Below, in pieces: positions 42,835-53,181 of a stretch of DNA of 64,000 nt. The notes beneath the pieces were generated by a model. That model worked only from the letters and a program-made list of their open reading frames with translations. It made no database searches and was not told the DNA's origin. The stretch comes from Sinomonas sp. ASV486 (GTDB lineage Bacteria; Actinomycetota; Actinomycetes; Actinomycetales; Micrococcaceae). Within the stretch, counting starts at the first letter, position 1; each line of letters starts with the position of its first letter. The position numbers and the translations under genes are program-made. Where the stretch lies: positions 18,440-82,439 of the forward strand of contig NZ_JAVFJK010000010.1 of NCBI RefSeq assembly GCF_030908215.1, read 5' to 3'.

Positions 42835-44250
42835 TCACACGGCGGTGGCAGGAGCCCTGTGGAGGCCCGCCAGCAGCAGCGCCTCGGCCACAATGCACTT
42901 CTCGAAGTCCCCGAGGTGGAGGGACTCATTGGCGCTGTGTGCCCTCGAGTCTGGATCCTCAACTCCCGTGATGAGCACGTCGGCCCCGGGGAAGACCTCC
43001 TTGAGGTCGGCGATGAAGGGTATGGAGCCGCCCATCCCCGAATGCACGGGCGGCGTTCCCCAGGACTCCTCCAGCGCCCACAGGACGGTCCGGGCCGCCG
43101 CCGAGTCCATGTCGGCCCGGTACGCGTTCCCCTTCTCCTTGGGCGTGAAGACAAGCTGGGCCCCGAAGGGCACGTGCGCCTCGAGGTGGTGCCGCAGGGC
43201 GTCCATCGCGGCGTCGGGATCCTGGCCGGGCGCGAGCCGGAGGCTGAACTTGGCGCGAGCGCGGGCCTGGATCGTGTTGGATGCCACGTCGACTGAGGGC
43301 ACGTCGATCCCAATGATCGACAGCGCAGGCTTCAGCCACAGCCGCGAGGCGATGCTGCCCGTGCCTGCGAGCTGCACGCCGTCGAGTACGGACGCGTCGC
43401 GACGGAACTGGTCCTCCGGGTAGTCGACGTCGGCGTCATCGTGGGCAACGAGCCCCGCCACGGCGACGCTGCCGTGATCGTCGTGGAGAGTTGCGATGAG
43501 GCGGGCGAGGATGGTGGGCGCATCGAGGAGCGGCCCGCCGAACACCCCGGAGTGGACGGAGTGGCCCAGCACCGCCACTTCGAACGTGCCGTCGGCAAGG
43601 CCGCGCAGGCTCGCCGTGAGGGCGGGCTGCCCGACCGCCCAGTTGCTCGAATCGGCGACGACGATGACGTCTGCCGCGAGCTTCTTCCGGTGCTCCTCGA
43701 GGAAGGCGCGGAAGGACGGAGAGCCGAACTCCTCCTCGCCCTCGATGAACAGGGTGACTCCGATACCGAAGCGCTCCCCCAGCACCTCGGAGGCCGCTCG
43801 GAACGCCGCGAGGTGCACGAGGAGTCCCGCCTTGTCGTCTGCGCTCCCCCGACCGTACAGGCGACCGTCCCGCTCCGTCGCGACGAACGGCTCGGTCTCC
43901 CACAGCGCCAGATCGCCGGGCGGCTGGACGTCGTGGTGCGCGTAGAGGAGGACGGTGGGCTGGCCGGGCGCCGCTGGTTTGCGGGCCACCACCGCGGGAC
44001 CGCCAGGAGTCCCGTCGGGCCGGGGCGCCCTGAGGATCTCGGCATCCGCTATGCCCGCGGACCGCACAAGCTCCAGGGCGGAACTAGCGCTCCGCTCGAG
44101 TTCCTCCTGCGGGAACGACGGCCACGCGATGCCGGGTATGGCGACCAGGGAGGACAGCTCGGCAATCGTCGCGGAGAGGCGCGAGGCAACGGCGGCGCGG
44201 AGCGCCGAGATGTCGGCGTCGGACACAGGCTGGGGGCTTTGTGAAGGCAT
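42835..44250 (-). CDS. M20-family dipeptidase/metallopeptidase
   Basis: Zinc-dependent exopeptidase of 471 residues of the ArgE/DapE/CPG2 clan. Motifs: LLYAHHDVQPPGD (first metal His/Asp), YGRGSADDKAG (bridging Asp), EGEEEFGSP (catalytic Glu-Glu), and a dimerisation insert with HSVHSGVFGG. Probably a cytosolic dipeptidase. The promoter TTGATG-N17-TACTGT ends 6 bases before the ATG, so the transcript should be leaderless; an 18-bp palindrome spans the start codon. Confidence 0.93.
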   Translation of the reverse strand: MPSQSPQPVSDADISALRAAVASRLSATIAELSSLVAIPGIAWPSFPQEELERSASSALELVRSAGIADAEILRAPRPDGTPGGPAVVARKPAAPGQPTVLLYAHHDVQPPGDLALWETEPFVATERDGRLYGRGSADDKAGLLVHLAAFRAASEVLGERFGIGVTLFIEGEEEFGSPSFRAFLEEHRKKLAADVIVVADSSNWAVGQPALTASLRGLADGTFEVAVLGHSVHSGVFGGPLLDAPTILARLIATLHDDHGSVAVAGLVAHDDADVDYPEDQFRRDASVLDGVQLAGTGSIASRLWLKPALSIIGIDVPSVDVASNTIQARARAKFSLRLAPGQDPDAAMDALRHHLEAHVPFGAQLVFTPKEKGNAYRADMDSAAARTVLWALEESWGTPPVHSGMGGSIPFIADLKEVFPGADVLITGVEDPDSRAHSANESLHLGDFEKCIVAEALLLAGLHRAPATAV

Positions 44251-44258
44251 GCCTTCAC
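44241..44258. promoter_or_regulatory. Perfect 18-bp palindrome over the M20 peptidase start codon
   Basis: GTGAAGGCATGCCTTCAC; the ATG (- strand) sits in its centre and its edge touches the -10 element. A candidate operator. Confidence 0.5.
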
Positions 44259-44285
44259 AGTACAAGGGCCGCACTGCCCCATCAA
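44257..44285 (-). promoter_or_regulatory. Promoter TTGATG-N17-TACTGT of the M20 peptidase gene
   Basis: On the - strand TTGATG (44280-44285), a 17-base spacer and TACTGT (44257-44262), 6 bases before the ATG. The best-formed leaderless promoter in the window. Confidence 0.65.
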
Positions 44286-44329
44286 TGGTCCGTGCCCCCG
44301 GGGCGGGCGCGGGCCGGTATCCTTGGTGC

Positions 44330-44914
44330 GTGTTTGGACGTAAGAACGAACCCGCGGCCGAGAGCCCCGGAGAGCCCATCGAGCCCAATGTCCCCCTGCA
44401 GGGCAAGGGTTCCCCCACCCCGAGGCGCAAGGACCAGCAGGCCGCCCGGAGGCGTCCCCTCGTCCCCACCGACCGTAAGGCTTCCAAGGCCGCCGAACGG
44501 CAGGCCGCCGTCGAGGAGCGCCAGCGCGTGCGCCGTGCCCTCGAGACGGGCGACGAGCGGAATCTGCCCTTCAAGGATCGCGGCCCGCAGAAGCGGTTTG
44601 CCCGCGACTACGTGGACTCGCGCTTGAACATCGGCGAGTACCTCATGTTCGCGGCCCTCGCCTTCGTGGTGATCTCCTTCATCGTGCCCCAGGACGCCCA
44701 GATGCAGGTGTTCATCCTCGGTGCGTTCTGGGTGGTGTTCATCCTCGTCTTCGCCGACACGTTCTGGCTCTCGCGCCAGCTCAAGAAGAGGCTCGTGGCG
44801 AAGTTCGGCGACGTTGAGCGCGGCACCGTCTGGTACGCGAGCATGCGCGCCCTCCAGTTCCGCCCCCTGCGCCTTCCGAAAGCCCTCGTCAAGCGGGGCC
44901 AGACGCCCTCCTGA
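44330..44914 (+). CDS. DUF3043-family membrane protein
   Basis: 194-residue actinobacterial protein of unknown function: a long basic, charged N-terminal half (1-95) and two membrane helices (about 103-121 and 125-145), then an amphipathic tail. Matches DUF3043 in length and in the RDYVDSRLNIGEYLMF segment. TATCCT (44318-44323) ends 6 bases before the GTG, so probably leaderless. Confidence 0.9.
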   Translation: MFGRKNEPAAESPGEPIEPNVPLQGKGSPTPRRKDQQAARRRPLVPTDRKASKAAERQAAVEERQRVRRALETGDERNLPFKDRGPQKRFARDYVDSRLNIGEYLMFAALAFVVISFIVPQDAQMQVFILGAFWVVFILVFADTFWLSRQLKKRLVAKFGDVERGTVWYASMRALQFRPLRLPKALVKRGQTPS

Positions 44915-44960
44915 GGTTCCCTCCCACGGTCCTCGGACCTGTTGAGGCTGTCTGTGACGC

Positions 44961-44998
44961 ACGACGGCGCGGCACCCACCCGGGTGCCGCGCCGTCGT
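44961..44998. terminator. Bidirectional terminator between the DUF3043 gene and pyrD
   Basis: 17-bp stem (44961-44977 with 44982-44998) and a 4-base loop, between convergent genes. Confidence 0.85.
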
Positions 44999-45018
44999 CG
45001 TGTGTGAGGTGCTTCGCG

Positions 45019-46107
45019 TCAGCGCGCCCCAGCCGCGAGTCGGAGTCGGGCAGCGGCGAGGCCGCGGTTGACGCGCGAGGCCCAGAACGGACCCTCATAG
45101 AGGAACGCCGTGTAGCCCTGCACGAGCGAGGCGCCGGCCTCGAGGCGCTCGAGCACGTCGTCGGCCGTTTCGACGCCACCGACCGCCACGAGGACCAGAC
45201 GGTCCCCCACGGAGGCGCGGAGCCTCGTGAGGACCTCGAGCGAGCGAGCCTTGAGCGGGGCACCCGAGAGCCCGCCCGTCCCAGCAGCCTCGACTTTCTC
45301 GGCCGGGCTCGTGAGCCCCTCACGCCCGATCGTCGTGTTCGTGGCGATGATCCCGTCGAGTTCCAGCTCAAGGGCGAGCCGCGCAACGTCGTCAACGTCC
45401 TCGTCGGAGAGGTCCGGCGCGATCTTCACGAGAAGCGGCACGCGGCGGCCGGCCGCCGCCGTGGACTCCGCCCGTACCGCCTCGAGGAGCGGGCGGAGGC
45501 TCTCGACACTCTGGAGCAGGCGCAGGCCAGGGGTGTTCGGCGAACTGACATTGACCACGAGGTAGTCCGCGACAGGTGCGAGCTCGCGCGCGCTCAGGCG
45601 GTAGTCGTCCGCGGCCTCTTCGAGCTCGACAAGCTTGGTCTTGCCGATGTTGACACCGATGACCGGCCGGCCCGACCCGTAGCGGTCCTCGAGGGCCGCC
45701 CGCGCGGCGGCAATGCGCGGGGCGACGGCCGCCGCGCCGTCATTGTTGAAGCCCATGCGGTTCACGACGGCACGGTCCTCGACGAGTCGGAAGAGCCGCG
45801 GACGGGGGTTCCCGGGCTGCGCCTGCCCAGTGATCGTGCCGACCTCGATGTGGCCGAATCCCAGCTCGGCCAGCGCCTCGATGCCGCGCCCCTCCTTGTC
45901 GAACCCTGCGGCCAGCCCGAAGGGCGAGGGGAAGGTGAGCCCGAGGGCCTCGGTCTTCAGCTCGGCGGCGGGGGCCGTGAGCCGCTCGAGGACCCGGCCC
46001 AGCCCGCACGCGTGCGCGGCGCGGATAGCGCCGAAGCCGATCCGATGGGCGCGTTCGGCGTCCATCCACGAGAACGCAGCACGGAAGAAGAGGGGGTAGA
46101 AACGCAT
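45019..46107 (-). CDS. pyrD: Quinone-dependent dihydroorotate dehydrogenase (class 2)
   Basis: Membrane-associated FMN enzyme of pyrimidine synthesis that passes electrons to the quinone pool. 362 residues; the N-terminal helical extension typical of class 2 ([18 protein letters not shown]) is present, then [16 protein letters not shown], the active-site [11 protein letters not shown] and the FMN-phosphate segments GGLSGAPLK and [10 protein letters not shown]. It is not next to other pyr genes. Feeds electrons into the bc1-aa3 branch encoded in this window. Confidence 0.95.
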   Translation of the reverse strand: MRFYPLFFRAAFSWMDAERAHRIGFGAIRAAHACGLGRVLERLTAPAAELKTEALGLTFPSPFGLAAGFDKEGRGIEALAELGFGHIEVGTITGQAQPGNPRPRLFRLVEDRAVVNRMGFNNDGAAAVAPRIAAARAALEDRYGSGRPVIGVNIGKTKLVELEEAADDYRLSARELAPVADYLVVNVSSPNTPGLRLLQSVESLRPLLEAVRAESTAAAGRRVPLLVKIAPDLSDEDVDDVARLALELELDGIIATNTTIGREGLTSPAEKVEAAGTGGLSGAPLKARSLEVLTRLRASVGDRLVLVAVGGVETADDVLERLEAGASLVQGYTAFLYEGPFWASRVNRGLAAARLRLAAGAR

Positions 46108-46191
46108 GGCACTAGTCTCCCATGGGCACCGCTCCCTACTCTCGTCAGTAGAGGTGCCACGGAGACGGTGCGCTGCGGGAGAGGATTCATC

Positions 46192-47280
46192 ATGCTGGAT
46201 TGGTCCGCGGACTTCCTGGGTCTGGGTGTCGAGTCGGCGCCGCTCGGGCGCGGGCACTTCGGCGAGCTTGGCACCCTGATCCGCTTCGGGGCGGAGAGGA
46301 GCCCGGAGCGGACCACTGCGCACGACGCCGGCCTCGCCGCCTCGGGCGAGCGGCTCGCCGGTGCGGTGGACAGTTCTGGGGTTCCTGGTTCGGCGGACTC
46401 GGGTGCCGGAGGCTCGGCCGGCCGCGCGCTGCTCTACATCCATGGATGGAGCGACTATTTCTTCAACCTCGAGCTTGCCCACTTCGCAGCGGCGCGAGGC
46501 TACCGGTTCTACGCCCTGGACCTCCCGGAGCACGGCCGCAGTCTGGCCTCAGGCGAGATGCCCGGATTTGTTGGCTCCGCGGAGCACTACCTCGAGAGCG
46601 TCGGTGCGGCCGTCGACGCAGTCCGCCGGGAGACCGGCGTGCTCCCCGTCCTCATGGGGCACTCGACCGGCGGCCTCGCCGCTGCACTGTACGCGCAGCG
46701 CTCCCCCGAGTGTCTTGCCGCGGTGGTGCTGAGCAGTCCATGGCTCGTGGCCCACGGCGGTGCTGCGGCGGGCCGGATGCTCGAGGCCGCGCTGCGCCCC
46801 GCATCCATGCGGTGGCCGCGGCAGCGGCTCCTGCTGCCCTCTCGGGGCTACTTCTGGCGCGCCGTCGCCAAGGAGGCCGGCGGCGAGTGGGAGCTCCGCG
46901 AGGACATGCGCCCGCGGAATGCCTTCCCCATCCGTGTCGGGTGGCTGCATGGGGTCCTCGAGGCGCAGCGGTCGCTTCGGGGCGGTCCCCGCCTCGAACT
47001 GCCGGTGCTCCTCCTGGCCTCGACCACCTCCGATGTGGGCCTCATCTGGAGGGAGAGGATGCGCGAGCGCGATGCCGTCCTCGCGATCGCCCCGATGCGC
47101 CGCGCTGCGGCTGAGCTGTGCCGGAATCTGGACGAGGCGCTCGTTGAGGGCGGCCTCCATGACGTGCTCCTCTCGTCCCCGACGGTCCGGAACGAGGCAT
47201 ATGGAAGACTCGGCAGCTGGCTCGAGGGGGTGGAGGCGCAGACTGTGGCCCAGGTGCGGGCTGCCGGGCAGGAGTCCTAG
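46192..47280 (+). CDS. Alpha/beta hydrolase (monoglyceride-lipase-like)
   Basis: Serine hydrolase of 362 residues with oxyanion-hole segment [13 protein letters not shown], nucleophile elbow GHSTGG and a late His in [10 protein letters not shown]; the acid is probably Asp in ASTTSDVG. Substrate unknown, lipid esters or lysophospholipids plausible. Start supported by GAGAGGA 8 bases upstream. Gly/Ser-rich stretch near residues 60-78. It shares the CTAG tetranucleotide at its stop codon with the convergent uppS stop. Confidence 0.88.
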   Translation: MLDWSADFLGLGVESAPLGRGHFGELGTLIRFGAERSPERTTAHDAGLAASGERLAGAVDSSGVPGSADSGAGGSAGRALLYIHGWSDYFFNLELAHFAAARGYRFYALDLPEHGRSLASGEMPGFVGSAEHYLESVGAAVDAVRRETGVLPVLMGHSTGGLAAALYAQRSPECLAAVVLSSPWLVAHGGAAAGRMLEAALRPASMRWPRQRLLLPSRGYFWRAVAKEAGGEWELREDMRPRNAFPIRVGWLHGVLEAQRSLRGGPRLELPVLLLASTTSDVGLIWRERMRERDAVLAIAPMRRAAAELCRNLDEALVEGGLHDVLLSSPTVRNEAYGRLGSWLEGVEAQTVAQVRAAGQES

Positions 47281-48095
47281 CCCGCGTCGGCCTTGTCCAC
47301 GGCACCGCCGTAGCGGCGGTCGCGGGAGGCGTAGATCTCCACGGCCTCCCAGAGGGTGCGGCGGTCTACGTCCGGCCAGAGGGTGTCGAGGAACACCATC
47401 TCGGCATAGGCCGACTGCCACAGGAGGAAGTTGCTCAGCCGCTGTTCGCCCGAGCTGCGCAGGAACAGGTCAACGTCCGGGAGGTCCGGTTCGTCGAGGT
47501 AGCGCTGGACCGTCTTCTCGTTCACGTTCCGTGCGCTGAGGCGACCGGCCTCGACCTCCCGTGCGATGGCTGCCACGGCGTCGGCGATCTCCGCCCGGCC
47601 ACCGTAGTTCACGCACATTGTCAGGTGGCATATGGTGTTGTCCCGCGTGTACTCCTCGGCCTCCTCGAGTTCGCGGATCACCGAGGTCCACAGCTTGGGT
47701 CGCCGTCCGGCCCAGCGGATGCGAACGCCCCACGAGTCGAGCGTGTTCCGCTGGCGCCGCAGGACGTCCTTGTTGAAGCCCATGAGGAAGCGGACCTCCT
47801 CAGGCGAGCGCTTCCAGTTCTCGGTGGAGAACGCGTAGACCGAGACGTACTCGATTCCCAGCTCGATCGCACCGGCCATGACGTCCAGTAGTGCGGGTTC
47901 ACCTGCCTTGTGCCCTTCGATCCGCGGCAGGCCGCGCTGGTTGGCCCATCGGCCGTTGCCGTCCATGACGATCGCAACATGCCGGGGTACGAACTCGCGA
48001 GGGATATTCGGAGCCGTGGCTCCTGACGGGTGCGGGTACGGCGCAATCGGAGTGGGGCGTCCGGTGCGGGCGCGACGGGAGGGAAGGGGTGTCAC
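47277..48095 (-). CDS. uppS: Isoprenyl transferase (undecaprenyl/decaprenyl diphosphate synthase type)
   Basis: cis-Prenyltransferase making the polyprenyl carrier for cell-wall and glycan synthesis. 272 residues; catalytic Asp45 in VMDGNGRWA, then [12 protein letters not shown] and the late [15 protein letters not shown] segment. The Pro-rich 30-residue N-terminus is extra. Chain length cannot be deduced. Seven bases after recO, so the two are an operon. Confidence 0.94.
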   Translation of the reverse strand: MTPLPSRRARTGRPTPIAPYPHPSGATAPNIPREFVPRHVAIVMDGNGRWANQRGLPRIEGHKAGEPALLDVMAGAIELGIEYVSVYAFSTENWKRSPEEVRFLMGFNKDVLRRQRNTLDSWGVRIRWAGRRPKLWTSVIRELEEAEEYTRDNTICHLTMCVNYGGRAEIADAVAAIAREVEAGRLSARNVNEKTVQRYLDEPDLPDVDLFLRSSGEQRLSNFLLWQSAYAEMVFLDTLWPDVDRRTLWEAVEIYASRDRRYGGAVDKADAG

Positions 48096-48102
48096 GGGGT
48101 GG

Positions 48103-48897
48103 TCACCGTCCGGGGTCTGGAAGGGCTGGGCGGGACGGCTGGGCAGGCTCCCGCTCCACGAGCTTGAGCGAGCCTACCGCGCGTTCGAGGTGCCATTGGG
48201 CGTAGGCCGCGACGAGTCCCGCGGCCTCACGCCGGTGGATCGGTTCCGACGCGTCCGCGGTCGGCCAGTCGCCCGAGAGGAGCGCGGCGAGCAGACGCAC
48301 CGTCTCCGCTGCGGGTGCTGGCGATCCCGGCGGACGGCACGCGCTGCACACGATCCCGCCGAGGGCGGCATTGAAGGCCGAGTGCGGTCCGGGTTCGCCG
48401 CAGCGTGCGCAGTCGGTGAAACTCGGCGCCCAGCCGCCGGTGGCGAGGGAACGCAGGAGGTAGGAGTCGAGGATCAGCCCCGGAGAATGGGCCCCCCGGC
48501 TCAACGCTGCAAGGGCGCCTACGAGGAGCAGGTACTGTGCCGATGCAGCGTCCGTCTCGGAGGTGGTGAGGCGCTCGGCCGTCTCGGCCATTGCGGCGGC
48601 GACGGTGTACCGCGGATAGTCACTCGCGATGGCTGCACCGTAGCTCGCGCGTGCGGCGGCCTGCCCGACGATCTCGAGCGAGCGCCCGTGCACGAGCTGG
48701 ACGTCGGCGACCATGAAGGGCTCGAGGCTCGCACCGAACTTGCTGCGGGTACGGCGCACCCCGCGGGCCACTGCACGGACCTGGCCGTGCGCACGCGTCA
48801 GGAGCACCACGATGCGGTCGGCTTCACCGAGCTTGTAGGTGCGCAGCACGACTCCGTCATCCCGGTAGCTCCGGGATGCAAAGGTCGATTCAGCCAT
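48103..48897 (-). CDS. recO: DNA repair protein RecO
   Basis: Recombination mediator that helps RecA load on SSB-coated DNA with RecR. 264 residues: N-terminal OB-fold ([28 protein letters not shown]) and a C-terminal helical domain with a four-Cys zinc site (CARCGEPG, later CSACRPPG). ATG 48897 gives the canonical start. The frame continues upstream through a 36-bp tandem repeat that would add a repetitive Trp/Glu/Asn/Gly segment; I treat that as non-coding. Confidence 0.94.
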   Translation of the reverse strand: MAESTFASRSYRDDGVVLRTYKLGEADRIVVLLTRAHGQVRAVARGVRRTRSKFGASLEPFMVADVQLVHGRSLEIVGQAAARASYGAAIASDYPRYTVAAAMAETAERLTTSETDAASAQYLLLVGALAALSRGAHSPGLILDSYLLRSLATGGWAPSFTDCARCGEPGPHSAFNAALGGIVCSACRPPGSPAPAAETVRLLAALLSGDWPTADASEPIHRREAAGLVAAYAQWHLERAVGSLKLVEREPAQPSRPALPDPGR

Positions 48898-48923
48898 CGC
48901 AGCCTTCCTCCCGCCGCTTGTCG

Positions 48924-48987
48924 CCCAGTTCTCCCACCCGGCGCCGTTCTCGGACCCGGCCCAGTTCTCCCACCCGGCGCCATTCTC
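48924..48987. repeat. 36-bp tandem repeat between recO and leuA
   Basis: Two 28-base copies (48924-48951 and 48960-48987) with one mismatch, period 36. In frame with recO the - strand would encode a Trp-Glu-Asn / Gly-Ala repeat. Confidence 0.8.
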
Positions 48988-49002
48988 CCACCGCGGACCG
49001 CA

Positions 49003-49047
49003 CACGGCGGCGGGAAACCCACGCGAGGTGCCCCGCCCGCCGTCGTG
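49003..49047 (-). terminator. Possible terminator of leuA
   Basis: CACGGCGGCGGG (49003-49014) and CCCGCCCGCCGTCGTG (49032-49047) form an imperfect stem downstream of leuA on its strand. No T-run. Confidence 0.45.
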
Positions 49048-49122
49048 CGTCGAGGGAATACCGAACCAGCCAACCGGATGCCCCGCTGGCGAACCGGCGA
49101 CGGCCCGGCGCGCGAGCTGGCC

Positions 49123-50883
<1,761 letters not shown>

Positions 50884-50886
50884 TTA

Positions 50887-51028
50887 GGCCTTTCTTAGCT
50901 GCTGTGATCCGCGGCGGCCGGGCACGTGAACACTCCGCGGCGGGGATCGGCCTGCGCTGGATCAGCGGCTAGAGGGCCCCGCCACGGCAGCTAAGAAGAA
51001 GCAGCGCGGTTGGCACAGAGTCACGATA
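50887..51028 (-). promoter_or_regulatory. LEU-element-like attenuation leader of leuA
   Basis: The stretch GCAGCTAAGAA (50987-50997), which on the - strand covers the Leu codons of the leader peptide, is perfectly complementary to TTCTTAGCTGC (50892-50902) next to the AGAAAGG ribosome-binding sequence of leuA (50889-50895). Pairing would hide that site; a ribosome stalled at the Leu codons would free it. A conserved leuA pseudoknot, the LEU element, has been described in actinobacteria; this looks like a member. A -10-like TATCGT at 51023-51028 would start transcription at the leader start codon. Confidence 0.7.
50969..51016 (-). CDS. leuA leader peptide (15 residues, four consecutive Leu codons)
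   Basis: GTG-initiated frame MPTALLLLSCRGGAL ending in TAG. The Leu run is CTG-CTT-CTT-CTT; CTT is a rare Leu codon in this G+C-rich genome, as expected of a sensor. TATCGT ends 6 bases before the GTG and there is no Shine-Dalgarno, so the peptide is probably read from a leaderless mRNA end. Its coding sequence overlaps the 5' arm of the leader pairing with the leuA ribosome-binding region. Confidence 0.65.
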   Translation of the reverse strand: MPTALLLLSCRGGAL

Positions 51029-51114
51029 GCACTTGCGCCAGAAGGTCGTGGCGGCGCGCCCGTGAGCGTGACGGCGCCCATGTCTAAGATGAAGCCAACT
51101 ACCCAGGAGGCAGC

Positions 51115-53088
51115 ATGACGAGCCCAGCCAGCCCACACGCGCCATCCGGCGTCGACCGCCAGTACTTCGACGAGAAGGTGCGCGCACAGGATGACCTGTA
51201 CCGCCACGTCAACGGAGGGTGGCTGAGCTCGACGGAGATCCCCTCGGACCGCGCCCTGGTCGGGACGATGGTCCAGCTGCGGGACGAGGCGGAGGCCAAC
51301 GTGCGCGCCCTGATCGAGGAGCTCGCCACCGCGGAGCATCCCGATGGGTCGGATGAGTCGAAGATCGGCGCGTACTACCGTTCCTTCATGGATGCCGACG
51401 CCGTCGAGCGGCTCGGAGCCGCGCCGCTGCAGCCCCTCCTCGCCGAGATCCACGGGGTGGACGACGTCGCGTCCCTCGTGGCGACGTCGGGCCGCCTCGG
51501 GCGCGGGGGAACCGAGGGCCTCTTCGGCTACTACGCGGCTCCGGACGCCGGAAACCCTGAGCGCGTGGTGCTGTACATCAGTCAGGGCGGACTCGGGCTT
51601 CCTGACGAGTCGTACTACCGCGAGTCGAAGTTCGCCGAGGTCGTCACCGCGTACGAGGGGTACCTTCGGGATGCGTTCGCCCTCCTGGGCTCGGCGACTG
51701 CCGAAGCCGACGCCGCGGCGGTCCTGGGGGTGGAGAAGCGGATCGCAGGCCTCCACTGGGACCGCGTGACCCTGCGGGACCCGCAGAAGACCTACAACCT
51801 CCGCACCGAGGCCCAGGCCAGCGAGGCCTTCCCGCACTTTGCCGCGTGGGCGCTGGCAACCGGCATCACCTCCGAGGCCCGTGCGGAGCTGGTCGTCGGC
51901 AATCCGGACTTCCTCCCCGGCATTACCGGTCTGCTGGAAGAACTCCCGCTGCAGTCATGGAAACTCTGGCTGACCGCGCATCTGCTGGGTTCCTCCGCGC
52001 CGTTCCTCTCCGCGGTGTTCGTTGACAGGCACTTCGCGCTCTACGGGACCGTGCTTTCGGGAACCCCCCAGAACAAGGAGCGGTGGAAGCGCGGCGTGGG
52101 GGCCGTCGAGGCCGGGTTGGGCATGGCCGTGGGCCGGCTCTACGTGGCGCGGCACTTCCCCGAAGGCCACAAGGAGGCGATGGAGGCCCTTGTTGCGAAC
52201 ATCGTCGAGGCATACCGCGAGAGCATCTCGGGACTGCCCTGGATGAGCGAGGACACGCGCCAACGTGCGCTCGAGAAGCTCGCGGCGTTCCGTCCCAAGA
52301 TCGGCTACCCGGACGAGTGGATCGACTTCTCCGGGGTGGTCGTGGACGACGCGGACCTCCTTGGCAACGTCCGGCGGGCAAGCGCCGCGGAGCTCGACAG
52401 GCTGCTCGACGAGATCGGCAAGCCCGTGGACCGCGTCAAGTGGCTCATGACTCCGCAGACCGTCAACGCGTACTACCACCCCCTCATGAACGAGATCGTG
52501 TTCCCGGCGGCCATCCTCCAGCAGCCCTTCTTCCACCCGGACGCCGACCCCGCCGTGAACTATGGAGGCATCGCCGCCGTCATCGGTCACGAGATCGGCC
52601 ACGGCTTCGATGATCAGGGGTCGCAGTTCGACGGCACCGGCGCCCTGCGGAACTGGTGGACCGATGAGGACCGCACAGCCTTCGTCGCCTTGACCAGCCG
52701 CCTGGTGGATCAGTTCGACGCCCTCTCTCCCGCTGAGACACCGGGACACACAGTGAACGGCCGACTCACGCTCGGCGAGAACATCGGCGATCTGGGGGGC
52801 ATCGGCATCGCCTACAAGGCGTACCAGCTCAGCTTGGACGGCGAGGAGGCACCGGCCATCGACGGGCTCACGGGCGCCCAGCGGTTCTTCATCTCGTGGG
52901 CCACAGTGTGGCGGCAGGTGTGCCGCCCAGAGGAGACGCTCCGGCGCCTCTCGATCGACCCGCACTCGCCCAACGAGTTCCGGACCAATGCCATCGTGAA
53001 GAACGTCGACGCCTTCCACTCGGCCTTCGACGTGACTGAGGGAGACGGGATGTGGCTCGCCCCCGAGGAGCGGGTCACGATCTGGTAG
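51115..53088 (+). CDS. M13-family (neprilysin-like) zinc metallopeptidase
   Basis: 657-residue endopeptidase. Zinc site HEIGH (His492, Glu493, His496) within VIGHEIGHGFDDQGSQFD, third ligand Glu555 in GENIGDLGG, and the substrate-binding NAYYHPLMNEIVFPA upstream. No signal peptide or membrane helix, so cytoplasmic, unlike mammalian neprilysin. AGGAGG precedes the ATG. Monocistronic, with its own terminator. Confidence 0.96.
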   Translation: MTSPASPHAPSGVDRQYFDEKVRAQDDLYRHVNGGWLSSTEIPSDRALVGTMVQLRDEAEANVRALIEELATAEHPDGSDESKIGAYYRSFMDADAVERLGAAPLQPLLAEIHGVDDVASLVATSGRLGRGGTEGLFGYYAAPDAGNPERVVLYISQGGLGLPDESYYRESKFAEVVTAYEGYLRDAFALLGSATAEADAAAVLGVEKRIAGLHWDRVTLRDPQKTYNLRTEAQASEAFPHFAAWALATGITSEARAELVVGNPDFLPGITGLLEELPLQSWKLWLTAHLLGSSAPFLSAVFVDRHFALYGTVLSGTPQNKERWKRGVGAVEAGLGMAVGRLYVARHFPEGHKEAMEALVANIVEAYRESISGLPWMSEDTRQRALEKLAAFRPKIGYPDEWIDFSGVVVDDADLLGNVRRASAAELDRLLDEIGKPVDRVKWLMTPQTVNAYYHPLMNEIVFPAAILQQPFFHPDADPAVNYGGIAAVIGHEIGHGFDDQGSQFDGTGALRNWWTDEDRTAFVALTSRLVDQFDALSPAETPGHTVNGRLTLGENIGDLGGIGIAYKAYQLSLDGEEAPAIDGLTGAQRFFISWATVWRQVCRPEETLRRLSIDPHSPNEFRTNAIVKNVDAFHSAFDVTEGDGMWLAPEERVTIW

Positions 53089-53111
53089 CGGCCAGATTCG
53101 CTGCACCGAAG

Positions 53112-53145
53112 CAGAAGGGCCCGGGCGATCGCCCGGGCCCTTCTG
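53112..53145. terminator. Perfect 34-bp palindrome, terminator between the M13 and LCP genes
   Basis: Two 17-base arms meet without a loop at 53128/53129 (arms begin CAGAAGGGCCCGGGCGA). Lies 24 bases after the M13 stop and 37 bases after the convergent LCP stop. Confidence 0.88.
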
Positions 53146-53181
53146 TCCACTTCTAGCTGGACCGCTTCCGGTTGCTGTCCC

